A stretch of DNA of 64,000 bases from Harmonia axyridis (Eukaryota; Arthropoda; Insecta; Coleoptera; Coccinellidae), in assembly GCF_914767665.1 (NCBI RefSeq), contig NC_059501.1:50778798-50842797 (forward strand), given 5' to 3'. Below the pieces are notes generated by a model. The model did no database searches. It was not told the origin of the DNA and saw nothing but the letters and a program-made list of their open reading frames with translations. The translations under genes were made by a program, and so were the position numbers. This document shows positions 11,919-23,263 of the stretch, piece by piece (position 1 is the first letter of the stretch; every line of letters begins with the position of its first letter).

Positions 11919-14900
11919 GTAGGTTTTTCTTTGTTGATGTTCATGATCGACACATTCAATTTGAATATCACTAACACTTATAATTTTTCTTATATAATAA
12001 TAATAATTTATTTTGAAATGATTACAAATGAAAAATTGCCACAGAAAATTTTATTACCCTATAAGGAGTTGAGTATTCACAAGCCTTTATATTTTCCAAT
12101 TTTTCAACACCTTGTATTTTTCAGAGCTATTTTGTAACAGATTATGATCCGACAATAGAAGATTCTTATACCAAACAATGTGTTATCGACGAAATTCCTG
12201 CAAAACTTGACAGTATGTAAACATTCATAAATACCTACAATTCTGAAACAACCAGGTAAAACAACTGTTACTTTGTTTATGATTTTCATAATAATTTCAG
12301 TTCTGGATACAGCCGGACAAGAAGAATTCAGTGCAATGAGGGAACAATATATGAGGTCTGGAGAAGGTTTTTTACTAGTCTTTTCTGTTACTGAAAGATC
12401 CAGTTTTGAAGAAATTTACAAATTTCATAAACAAATTCTTAGAGTCAAAGATAGGGATGAGTTTCCTATGTTAATGGTTGGTAATAAGGTGAGAATAATT
12501 TTAGATAGAAAGCTAATTCGAACATCTCTTTTTTATTATTGAAAATGAGGTAAATACCTGAACAAGGTCATTTACTTAATTACTTCATTGAGAGTTTTTG
12601 GCAGAACAATATTTTTGATTATTATCTTTTTTTTAATGCATCATTTCTAGTTGAACGAAAATTTTTTAATTTTGTTTTGATATTTTTTGTCTGCCTTCAT
12701 TCATTTTCTATATATTTTGTAATATTTATTTCTTATAGAAAATTTTCATATAACAGATTTATTCAATTGTCTGTATCACCAATAATTTTTTAAGGAAAAT
12801 TTATTATTTGTATGCAAATAGATGAAAGAGAATGCCATTATGTACAGGGTGGGCAAATAAGAGAGGTAAGTGGCTATTTCTCAGGATCCACTCATCGTAG
12901 AGACTTGTGGTAAAAAATTTTACCACTAAAATGTACAAGAAAACACACTGGAAATTGTTTTGAAGTTCATACCTCTACCGCTAGGTGGCATAATAGGTGT
13001 CGTCGAGTAGAAAAATGAATTTCACTCGAAAATGTTTCATATAAAGTTGAAGAAAAAAAATCATCACTGTAATCCTTGGAAAATTCTCTATCTTTTTGAA
13101 TTGTCACTTTCGATTTTACGACATCAGATAAAGGTAGGGGAAAGGGAGAAATCTAACTGATTGAAATGCCTGTAACTTCAGTTTGGCTCAACATTTTTGA
13201 GCAAATTAGATCTTGTCTGAAAGATAATATCTTGTTGATTGAGGACAAAATATACTCATGACAAATTTGTTTTTACTGCTTTCGATAGGGGGCGCTAAGT
13301 CAGAAGTTCATTGTTTTGTTCATTTTACTCCGAAATTTCAAATGTAATGATAGGATTTTCTTAACAGAAACAGAAGTTCCATCAAATTTGCATGAAAAAA
13401 CCTGAAGGTCGCAAAGCCATAGTTTCAAGCGTTCTGGAGTTATGGCCGAAAGAAGATATTCTTCAACTGATGCACTGTGAAAAACCAAATTGTGTCTTTA
13501 GATTCTGACAAAAACAGAAATTCCATCAAATCTGCATGAAAAAACCAGAAGGTCGCAAAGCGATAGCTTCAGGGGTTCTGGAGTTATGGTCGAAAGAAGA
13601 CACAATTTAGTTTTTCAGTGCATCAGTTGAAGAATATCTTTTTTTGGCCTTAACTTTAGAACGCCTGAAGCTATTGCTTTGCGACCTTTTGGGTTTTTCA
13701 TACAAACTTGATGGGATTTCTGTTTCTGTCAGAACTAAAAGGCACAATTTGGTTTTTCGCCGTGCATCAGTTGAAGAATATCTTCTTTCGGCCATAACTT
13801 CAGAACGCCTGAAACTATCGCTTTGCGACCTGCAGTTTTTTTCAGGCAAAGGACCCCGCACGTTTAGTATGGGAAATGGCTTTCCGTGAATTTGGCTGAA
13901 TTTTTGATATATTGTAGTTCTTGATGAACTGATCAGAAAAGTCCTTAGCCACAAAGCTCAAAAATGGACAGTTTTCGAGATATGGAGCTTTGAAAATGGA
14001 TTTTTTGCAATTTTCGGGGTTTTTGCTCATCAATCGGGGAGCTCTCATTTCTGGTTTTGATGGAATTTGGATGTTCAGCGGCCAGAACCCGACTGAGAAA
14101 TGATCTTCCTTGGTTATATATGCACCGCCATCGATAATTTTTTATACACTGCTCCACATTGGCTATGAAATGAGATTCAAAATGCAAGATCTTCCATACA
14201 TCTTTTCATGCCGCAAGATGACGCCAGAATAATTCACATGACCGAGAAACGACATATTGTGAGCTTTTTTTAAGAGAGACCATAATAACGTAATCCTTTT
14301 ATATCTGATGTCCAATAATATCTAATATGTTAGCCGAAATGTTCATACCCAGGCATCGCGAGCTGTAATGGGGGAAAATGGGAAAATCATAATCATATAT
14401 CCTCAGGGATAACAATTGTGATCACTATTGATGTCATTTACATATGATATGTGATTTGTTTCTCACAAATCTCGATAATCTGACAATGGGGTGCCAAGAC
14501 ATTTTCCTCAGAATGTCTCGAAATTGATGATAGCATCTCACAGACAAACGAATCCGTGAAAATGTCTGCAGTTTTGATGCAATATAGTACTATACGGGTA
14601 GAATATAGAAGTCCAAGTGTTGGAAGCTAACTATGAATGGAACTTCCGATATTAACCCACGAATTCTTGAAAATAATTTTTTTTTTCTATGAACTATTTG
14701 AACTTCACACATACGAATGAATACTATCTAATAATATGATCGTTGGCAAAATGAATGAGTAGATCAATCAAAAACAATATAATAATGAGAGTAACATTCA
14801 TAATAATAATAATAATCGGGTGCCAGGACCGTCGGGTTGTGCTCACGTTGCTAACGTTTTATGGTTTCTTAGTTTTGCTCGCCATAACCGATGAGTCAAA

Positions 14901-17900
14901 TACCCAAATTCCAATTTATTAAACTATGTGCTCGATGCTGCCAACAGAATGAATCAATGATATTATCATTTGATGAGGTAGTATCCACCCAACCAAAGAT
15001 CGAGTAGTTAGATAGGAGTTTACATGTCGTGGAAGGCTTGATTTTTCTTCTTATTTTTGAGATGATTTGTGATTATGTTACGTTCGTTGATATAGTTTTA
15101 TGTTATCAAATCATTTATTTTGCCCTCGATTCAATCCATAATATTCTAAATGATTTCTTGCGATTGCTAATATAATTTTAAAAATTTTTTGTTTATTATC
15201 ATTATTGTTATTATTATTATGAATGTTACTCTCATTATTATATTGTTTTTGATTGATCTACTCATTAATTTTGCCAACAATCATATTATTAGATAGTATT
15301 CATTCGTATGTGTGAAGTTCAAAAAGTTCATAGAAAAAAAAATTATATTCAAGAATTCGTGGGTTAATATCGGAAGTTCCATTCATAGTTAGCTTCCAAC
15401 ACTTGGACTTCTATATTCTACCAGTATTGTACTATATCAAAACTGCAGACATTTTCACGGATTCGTTTGTCTGTGAGATGCTATCATCAATTTCGAGACA
15501 TTCTAAGGAAATGTCTTGGCACCCCATTGTCAGATTATCGAGATTTGCCTAATATAACCAAGGAAGATCATTTCTCAGTCGGGTTCTGGCCGCCGAACAT
15601 CCAAATTCCATCAAAACCAGAAATGAGAGCTCCCCGATTGATGAGCAAAAACCCCGAAAATTGCAAAAAATCCATTTTCAAAGCTCCATATCTCGAAAAC
15701 TGTCCATTTTTGAGCTTTGTGGCTAAGGACTTTTCTGATCAGTTCATCAAGAACTACAACATATCAAAAATTCAGCCAAATTCACGGAAAGCCATTTCCC
15801 ATACTAAACGTGCGGGGTCCTTTGATGGAATTTCTATGATTCTAATGACGTTATCAACACAACATTTCCACAAAGATTGTAATTCTAATTATACACGCAA
15901 AATCTCATCCAGAATTTGACCACGTATTCGTCGTCAATGAGTCGAACCTTATCGTATGAGACCATTACCGACTCAAAATTCGAAATGTACAGACATTGCG
16001 ACTTATGCACCAAATGATAAGAGCGATTTCTTCAGGGAACATACGTTCAAAAATTATTCTATTAGCCATTTATTGTCATTTTCAAGGAGATATTCTGACT
16101 ATTTCTTTCGTCTGTTAAATATTAGTCATCACCAATCACACTTTCCCTTCCTAGTTCAGCAGATAAATCAATGCGGGATATTAGCAACTATGTCATGATA
16201 GTCACAGCTTGTGCATCTGACAGTAGTTGAAATACGTGAAATTGTATATCATACCAAATAATCCAAATTGTTTCAATTTCAGAATGTCTCTCTGATCAAA
16301 GAAATAATCTTTTCCTACAACTGCTATGAAAAGTAGCGTATTCTTCACAGCTTACTCAATTTCAAAACTATGTATTGCTCATACTGTGGGAAATATTATT
16401 CCACACGGCACTTTGCCCACACCTCGCTTGGTAGACCAATGAAATTGGGCTTTTGAGTCGTTTCTATGGAAACGCAATAAATTAGCACATACTGTCAACG
16501 AAGGCCATTTTGATTTGAATCAAGTCCATTACTTGAATTATTGAAATTTGTGCAGTTGTAGGAAAAGTATAGTGTGCAACATGTGGAGAAAGTCCTTTTC
16601 TCGCTCGTGTGTTTGCGGCACTCGCCTTTCAGGCTCAAACTTCCACACTCGCGAGAAAAGTTGGACTTTCCCCACTTGTTGCACAATATACTATTATAAA
16701 TATAACACGAATTTGATTAATAAGCTACAATTTTGATTGCTGCTAAATTTCTCTTGTATTTATTAATTTGGCTCGAGATAATTCCGGCTTTAATAGTCAC
16801 AGATATATGTGCAAAAATGTTGCAATTTGTCCGCTAATTCAGCCCACAAATAATTGTGATGAGCCCTGTCACATAATTTCATCAGATATTTTTTATTGAA
16901 AGTAGTCCAAGACATGAAAATTCAATCCTCATCCTCCGTATTTAATGTTGGAGCGAGTTTATTCAATACATAATTTATTTTCGAGTTAAATAATTGTCGT
17001 TTTCTTCCAATATGTTCGATATAATAAATTTTATCTTACCTCAAAAACAAAACACACCTAGTCAAAGTTCTCAAAAAAATATAGGTTTCGAATTTTGCTT
17101 TGTCCACAAGGTAGTCTCAGTTTCGCAGATACCAATAAGTGATCAGACTGGCTTTTCGAAAGAAGTGGATAAGTGGTCTATATATTTATAAAAAAAAACC
17201 GATCAAATATTTCGAATATCTTAAACGTAATACAAAATATAGGGAAATATTTGAAAGCTATTTTTCAGAAACACCCTGTAACCCGAGAACGAAGCAAAAT
17301 ATTTACTATTTGATGTCTGATATTTTATTATTTCGAGAAAAGAGATCGAGGGTCGTTGAAGATTTTTTCTATATGTCTTATAGTTCTTGGGATGCTACCA
17401 GGGGACACCCTGTACATGCAAAATCTTATCCTGATCGAATCGGCAATAACGAAAATATTCGGTATTTCTTTTTAAGCGAGTCTTTCATGTGCGCCCTCTC
17501 CCGGGGGGTATAATAGTGTTTCGTCCCGAAATCGCTGGTGGACTCTTCTCCTAGGCTGTCCAGCGATCTCTGCCTAAACACGCCTTCCCAGACCATCGGG
17601 ACCATCGGGTTGACGTGAATTGGTTGCCTCGAGTCGACCCCTATAAATAGGCCTGGGCCGATGTTGTGTGGCGCATTACAACCATGGCGCCATCTTTGAG
17701 CAAACCGAGTCACTACACTTTTCTTCTTGTTCTTGAATTTTCTGATGATGTACCTAATAAGTTTGAGAATATGCAAGTACCATAGCCATGAAGACAACTG
17801 TGCAAGTACCTCGTAACTTCCATTTCACCCAAACTTTCAAATCTATCGGCTTGGATATTCTTAACATATTATGGGTACGCAATGTGGTTCCTGGTGGTTT

Positions 17901-20243
17901 TATACTATAAGGTTCTATACAATTGGATCAATAGAGGTTAAACCGAATTCAAGGATTGATTTATTTCTTTTTCTTTCGTACAAAACAGCTTCAATAAAAC
18001 ATTCATAACATCGAAGCGTTATTATTACCATAGCAACCGAGATAACGGCTGACAGTTCATATGAAATTAGTTATCAAAAATTTGCATGTTTTTTGATCGC
18101 AACCGCAATAAAATATGGAAAACAGCAGCGAAAGTGTTATTCTACACGGTTGCCGAAAAAATATTGTACGCAACACGCCCGAAAATGGTTTTTTTGAACT
18201 CACAGACTTCCAGGACGAGCGTAAGCGAGTCCTGGAATTTTGTCTATTCGTCCAAAAAAAACCTATTTTCCGCACTTGTTACGTAAATTACTATTATGTG
18301 AGGAAATAAAATAGATAAACTCAATTATTCAATCGAACTGTCGTTGAAATAGCATAAGAAAATAACACCACGGCATACAGACAATTAATTTTCTTATATT
18401 AATTCACTGACATAAAAACCATTATTTCGTTGAAAAAGCGTTCGTAAACTCAACCTAAATAATAATAATAATAATAAATAATAATTCAGCATAGAATGCA
18501 GCGCTCTTTCTCCAGCATTTTGCTGGTTCAGCGCTGTCCAGCGCATTCGACAGCGCTGACTTTCCGAACTCGCCCTTAGTGCGTATTTTCAAACGGAATA
18601 ACCTGCATATTATAAGATGTATTGAAAGAGAATGAAATTTCTTTTCGGGCGATATAAATTTTCCTATAAGTATCTTAATTGTAATGTCCCCTAATTAAAA
18701 GCAAGTTTTCGTCACAATGGCAATATTAAGATACATTTGTTTTAGATATCCATGAAATGTCATAGAACTGTTTATGATAATTTCACAATCAGCACCGATT
18801 GTACAGTATATTGAATTTATCAACAAATATTTAATTGATAGACGATTCTCCATTGGTTCTAAGTCAGGATATACATTCCATCAAACATTCCGCATGTTCT
18901 CACTACAATTTTATTGTATTGGCCGTGAAGAATAAACAGTTTCATCAAAATTTGTGTATATCCAGTGATGGAATGACCAGTAAGCTGAAGCCTATGGCGG
19001 AAAAATTTTAAGGGGCTGCAGATTGAGCGTATTAATTTTTTATTTTCATTTACAGAATTGAAAAAAATTATATTACATACAAACACAAAGTACTATTTTC
19101 GAATATTGGAGAAAAATTCAAATATTTAACAAAAATCATGGAGCACAAATAATAAAGTTAGAATTTTCTTTATAGAAAATGTAATTGATATGACTGTGAA
19201 ATAAAGTAAAAAATTCAGAAGCGACAAAAGTTAAATAGCCTACAGGTGGAAAATCTGTAAATCCGTCACTGTGAATATCACTTATTACCTTCCATTTGAA
19301 ACGAATACATAATGTTTTACCAACAATGCCTTTAGTCAAATCATCATAATTCATAAGTTTTATGACATTTCATGGAAATCTTAGACAAATGTATCTTAAT
19401 ATTGCCATTAGGATGAAAACTTGCTTTTAATTAGGAAACCTTACAATTTAGGTATAGGAACATGTTATATCGACTGAATGGAAATTCCATTTTCTTTCAA
19501 TAAATCATATGATATGCATGTCATTCTATTTCAAAAAACTTTTTTTCATTTTGGTATGTCTTGTTGAATGTTGTGAATTTCAACAACCCTATAAATGATA
19601 CATGGGATATTGGTAATCCATATCCGATATTTTAGCTTTCTAGAATTCCCATACCAAAGTGATGAATGTTCAATTGAAGCTATGTTTTGTACAAAAAAAA
19701 AGGAGTAAATCAATTAATTACTGAAAACCGTTACAGATAGGGACAAGTTAATACATAAATAATCAAGAGCCTACGACAAACCGAAATATGCAGGGTTTTT
19801 TTTGAAAAATCGAAAATGTTAGTACTTTTTTATGAAAGTGGTAATACCGCAGAGCTGAAAATATTTTAGATCGATAGAGCAGTGGTTCCTAACCAAGAAA
19901 CCAAATTTCCAATGAAATCGAACCTTCCATTCCCCGTAAAAGTCCAGGGTACCATCGACTGTGGCACACCCTGTATATGTGAATTTGCAACTCATTACTT
20001 ATTTAGAACATTTCTTGATAGGTTGATCTGGAACACCAACGGACTGTATATCAAGAGGAAGCTCAACAATTGGCTAGACAACTGAAAATACCCTACATAG
20101 AATGTAGTGCTAAAATGAAGATGAATGTTGATAATGCTTTCTACGAATTAGTCAGAGTTGTGAGGAAATTTCAGATGTCTGAAAGGCCACCTCTTAAACC
20201 AAGTTATATGAAAAGAAACAAGAAGAAGTGCTGTGTTCTATAA
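11814..20243 (+). CDS. Ras64B: Ras64B/R-Ras2-type small GTPase, four exons
   Basis: Exons 11814-11918, 12125-12212, 12301-12488 and 20022-20243 join in frame through GT/AG introns of 206 bp, 88 bp and 7.5 kb to give 200 residues. The product is a membrane-anchored Ras-family GTPase switch. It shows the P-loop GGGGVGKSA, switch I with YDPTIEDSY, switch II DTAGQEE, the base-binding motif GNKVD split exactly by intron 3, ECSAK, and a CAAX tail CCVL. A C-terminal Leu favours geranylgeranylation. The core IQSYFVTDYDPTIEDSYTKQ and LRVKDRDEFPML are those of R-Ras2/TC21 and insect Ras64B. An in-frame ATG at 11784 exists, but 11814 gives the usual short N terminus. The gene is intact. Its long last intron is packed with foldback repeats. 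Confidence 0.95.
12125..12212 (+). CDS. Ras64B: Ras64B exon 2 (switch I)
   Basis: 88 bp after acceptor TTTTTCAG, encoding the effector loop and ending one base into an Ile codon before donor GTATGT. Confidence 0.93.
12301..12488 (+). CDS. Ras64B: Ras64B exon 3 (switch II)
   Basis: 188 bp after acceptor AATTTCAG. It completes the split Ile codon, carries DTAGQEE and ends on GNK before donor GTGAGA. Confidence 0.95.
12842..13845. repeat. Foldback family, copy 1 (left module)
   Basis: Begins GTACAGGGTGGGCAAATAAG and is nearly the same sequence as 23264-23900. Its distal half (about 13330-13845) consists of units of about 120-130 bp placed in alternating orientation, each with a core GGTCGCAAAGCGATAGC or its reverse complement. 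Several open frames here arise from the repeats and have no family match. It lies in intron 3 of the Ras gene. Confidence 0.8.
13846..15824. repeat. Two-kilobase inverted repeat in Ras intron 3
   Basis: 13846-14119 pairs with 15551-15824, and 14465-14817 pairs with about 15204-15548, all in inverted orientation with few mismatches. The left arm carries an extra block of about 345 bp (14120-14464) that is absent from the right arm. The centre (14818-15203) is unpaired. The outer end CAAAGGACCCCGCACG abuts the alternating-unit repeat on its left, so these parts may form one composite foldback transposon. Frames in the arms are not genes. Confidence 0.85.
16300..16720. repeat. Dispersed 0.4-kb repeat, copy 1
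   Basis: The sequence recurs inverted at about 38695-39075 with many shared blocks, including GGCCATTTTGA, CCAATGAAATTGGGC and the module around CAACATGTGGAGAAAG. Its right part (about 16555-16690) is itself palindromic: a CTCGC/GCGAG-containing arm near 16600 faces its complement near 16650. No coding sequence. It is a non-autonomous repeat inside the Ras intron. Confidence 0.7.
17516..17720 (+). promoter_or_regulatory. GC-rich island with TATA box, possible LTR or promoter
   Basis: This island of about 200 bp is much more GC-rich than its surroundings. It holds CCCCTATAAATAGGCC (about 17639-17654), a good TATA box that is almost palindromic, and runs from a TGTTTCG start to an ACTACA end. 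That layout fits a solo LTR or captured promoter, but no second LTR or clear target duplication was seen. Identity is uncertain. Confidence 0.35.
18125..18300. repeat. Small foldback element
   Basis: An arm with CGAAAATGGTTTTTTT near 18175 is matched in reverse complement by AAAAAAAACCTATTTTCC near 18265. A central hairpin is formed by CCAGGAC and GTCCTGG (about 18211-18237). The short frames on both strands come from this symmetry. Confidence 0.55.
18605..19505. repeat. Inverted-repeat element in Ras intron 3
   Basis: The left arm around 18690-18775 (TTAAAAGCAAGTTTTCGTC, then AATATTAAGATACATTTGT) is repeated in reverse complement at about 19355-19445, and weaker matches extend to 18605 and 19505. 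The interior of about 580 bp has no recognisable coding sequence. This is consistent with a non-autonomous DNA transposon. A run of AAT triplets (about 18458-18485) lies just outside. Confidence 0.7.
20022..20243 (+). CDS. Ras64B: Ras64B exon 4 (C-terminal)
   Basis: After acceptor CTTGATAG it encodes VDLEHQR, completing the GNKVD box, then ECSAK, a basic tail and CCVL with stop TAA. An AATAAA hexamer overlaps the stop codon (20243-20248). Confidence 0.93.
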   Translation, partial: VDLEHQRTVYQEEAQQLARQLKIPYIECSAKMKMNVDNAFYELVRVVRKFQMSERPPLKPSYMKRNKKKCCVL

Positions 20244-21160
20244 ATAAAAATAGAAATGAAATGAAAATAACATCACAATAAGGTTTAATGAAAGAATTAT
20301 TGTTACTTTTTTAAATGATCATTTTGAACTTTTTAATTAACAATCAACACAGGTTAATTATTTGGATAAAAAACAATTAAAAATAATTTGACAGGATAAA
20401 TTCACCCCATTACTAAAATGTCTATTTGACTTTCCGCTCTTGTCACTTTTACAGAGATAAAGAGATGCATAATTTTTACAGCGATAAATTCACTCCATTA
20501 TCAAAATGTCAAATGAATTTTATAGTTTTGTCACTTTGACAACGATAAAAACCTCTTCAGTTCATAATTAAGTAGCCCTTTTCTTTCGTTTCTAAGCAGC
20601 AATATATTGCTAATATTAAATTTGTGATTACAATATTAAGAAATGCACTGATATGGCTTTGTGAATTTATCTAGCCAAAAGCTGTCTATCTTTTTTTGAG
20701 ATCAGATAAACTTTAATTTTTCAACTTAAACTAAATTTTTTTTAGTAATTTAACTCAAACCAACTTACTAAATAAAAACACTCCAGCTTTGCTGTAATAA
20801 TAAAAGTTCATCCGTTGAAGAAAAAACGTCTTGTTCTTTAGCATATGATATTTACTTTCCAGCTAATAATTAGGTTAACATATTGTTACAATTGAATTCG
20901 TGATTACATTATTGAGAAATTAACCATTTTGCTTTTGTGAATTATTTAGCTGAAACGCACTTGGTGTTTTTTTGAGATTGGATAAATTTCAATTTTTCTA
21001 ATGAAACTAATATTAACCCAAACAAACTGTACTACATAGAAAAATCAAATTCCTGAGCAATCTAGTATTTGTGAAAAATGAAAGTTGATCTGATGAAAAA
21101 GGCTTGTGTGCTTTTGGGGATGATAAATCTTATCTGCATTTTCATCAGTACCTATTACAA
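20244..21160. repeat. Diverged direct repeats downstream of Ras
   Basis: Two layers are visible. GATAAATTCACCCCATTA near 20396 recurs as GATAAATTCACTCCATTA near 20483, a period of about 88 bp that includes a TTGTCACTTT block. A longer unit (about 20595-20830) recurs diverged at about 20870-21110, sharing GTGATTAC, TTTTTTTGAGAT and GTGAATT blocks in the same order. No gene. The first part may be Ras 3' UTR. Confidence 0.55.
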
Positions 21161-23263
21161 GTGAGGAATATTATCGACATCCAAATGAATTTGTTTAGCA
21201 CAAAGCATTTATTGCATGAGTATTAAAGTGAGTGTTCATGAAAACTCTGCCTATATAAAATCCTATTATTTACTAATATATACATAAATGTCAGAGAATA
21301 TATCAATGTTGTATCATTAGTTCCACCAAACTTATATGACAATATCACATACTTACTTGCATACTGGAATATTATTTGAGAAGTTGATAGTTTAATTTAG
21401 TTTTTTCTAATTTAACCTATAACAAATTTAGGCATAACTAAATCTTATTATATAGTTCTGTCTATTTATGATAAAGAATGTGTGAATTCTTGAAATTAAG
21501 ATTATTGAAAGCCGATTTTATTTTTATAAGAATAATATTTTTCTAGAAATTCATCTACCTCTATATTACAATTTTAATGTTTCATTTGAAAAACAGGTGT
21601 TCCTATTGAAAAGATCACTTGTATAAGGTTGAACTCAAAAAGAATATAAGAAATATAGCAAATTCAAAAAATATCTGAATGGGGCTTTTCTTTTGTAATC
21701 TTACTTCATTGCTGAAAAAATTCACTGCCATCTAACTATAGTTGATATTCTTTAGTTGAAATTGAATTGCATCAAAAGTTGAATTAACCACAAAACAAAT
21801 TAATTGAATAAAATAATGCTATCATAACATAAAATTAATTTATAACAAAATGAAATGATAGCAAGAAATAATAGATAGTGTTGGCTAAATTATGTAAATT
21901 TACGAATTTTTTCGCCTACATATTTTATATATATTTGTAGATGTAACATAATGATCAGGAAAAGTGGAAATACTCACATAAGTGACACTTATGTTTTTTT
22001 TATTTTTAATGTTACGTTGAATTAATTGGTATAGTATGGCAATTGTTTCCATGACTCAACTAAAATTATTAATTAGAAAAATATATTGAATCTATCATAA
22101 CGAGAGATGTGACATAATAAAAAGGAAAAAGTGGAAATATAACACAAGTAAATATAAAATATTCACATAAGTGACACTTGTATTTCAAAATCAGAATTTC
22201 ATTGAGATTATGAGAATGAAATAAAAATTGGGCATTCCCATTTAAAAACACAGGGTGATGTTGTCTTTCGCCACTTTCAGACTAGCCTCTCTAGAGTCAA
22301 AAATAATTTAAACCTATGCTCTCAGTACTGTCGACTTTGTCAAAATTTGAATCATTCTGCTAGCCCAAAATTTCCGAGAGTTATCAACCAATTGAGCACT
22401 ATTGAATCGCCCTGATATATATATATATATATTAATGAATATTTTCAAATGTTCCGTGTAGATTTGGGACATCTCAAAAATAAATTCATCAAATATTTCT
22501 ATCGGAGAAAGTTTGAAACTATAAAAATTCTTAAATTTACATATTTAGCCAAAATTATTTATTGCTTTATTATATGTAAAACTTAATATATGTTTTGTTT
22601 CTATAGATATATTGTTTTAGCAAAAGTGAACTGTTTACTATGGATTTACTTGAAAATCAAATTCAATCAGTTTATTAGGGGGCAGCTTTGCTAAAAGAAT
22701 GTTTTGACATATTGATAGGAACTTTTTTCAATCTGTGCAATAAACAAATCAATTATCGATACAGTATGTTTTTATTTCGTAATAATGCTTCAAAATTTTT
22801 ATGGAAAAGAACTGAGGAAAAATTAGATGGATCCATCTCAAATCATTACGTAAATGCAAGGTTGTACCCAGGAAAAAATTTTGAGGAGCAGGGTGTTGGG
22901 GGTGATGTGTTGAAATAAAGGGGGGTCTGCATGTATGGAATACTCCAGGTAAAGCAGGAGGCCCTAACCCGGAAAATTTTCAAAAGTGTCAAATTATAAA
23001 TTAACAAAAGGCCAAAGAATTATCGTTTGACTCAGGACTGTACCCTAAAAATAGGAGGATTTTTAAGATATCAGAACGTTTTTGCACCCAAATATCATAT
23101 CTTAACCCTTTAAGAATAAGAGAATTCAAAAGTTGAAACCTTATTACCTTTTTATTTCAAGTACAGAAATACTTTTCTTTGTAAATTGGTTGACTGAAAA
23201 TAAACACATAGACAATACAAATAGTTCAATACAACATGTATTTGTATCTTTAGAAAATAGTAT
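21161..23263. other. AT-rich intergenic stretch
   Basis: No gene is recognised. A further direct repeat is visible: the block GGAAAAAGTGGAAATA with a following CACATAAGTGACACTT occurs near 21957 and 22126. A TA microsatellite lies at about 22415-22432. Frames are short and without family signature. Confidence 0.4.

Noticed and set aside
11784..12137. 117-residue continuous frame including Ras exon 1
   Set aside because: After codon 35 of the Ras product it reads through the donor GTAGGT into the intron. The spliced product fits the Ras family exactly.
15467..15919. 150-residue open frame
   Set aside because: It lies inside the inverted-repeat arm of the Ras intron foldback, and the same peptide appears on the opposite strand in the other arm. 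It is a by-product of the palindrome.
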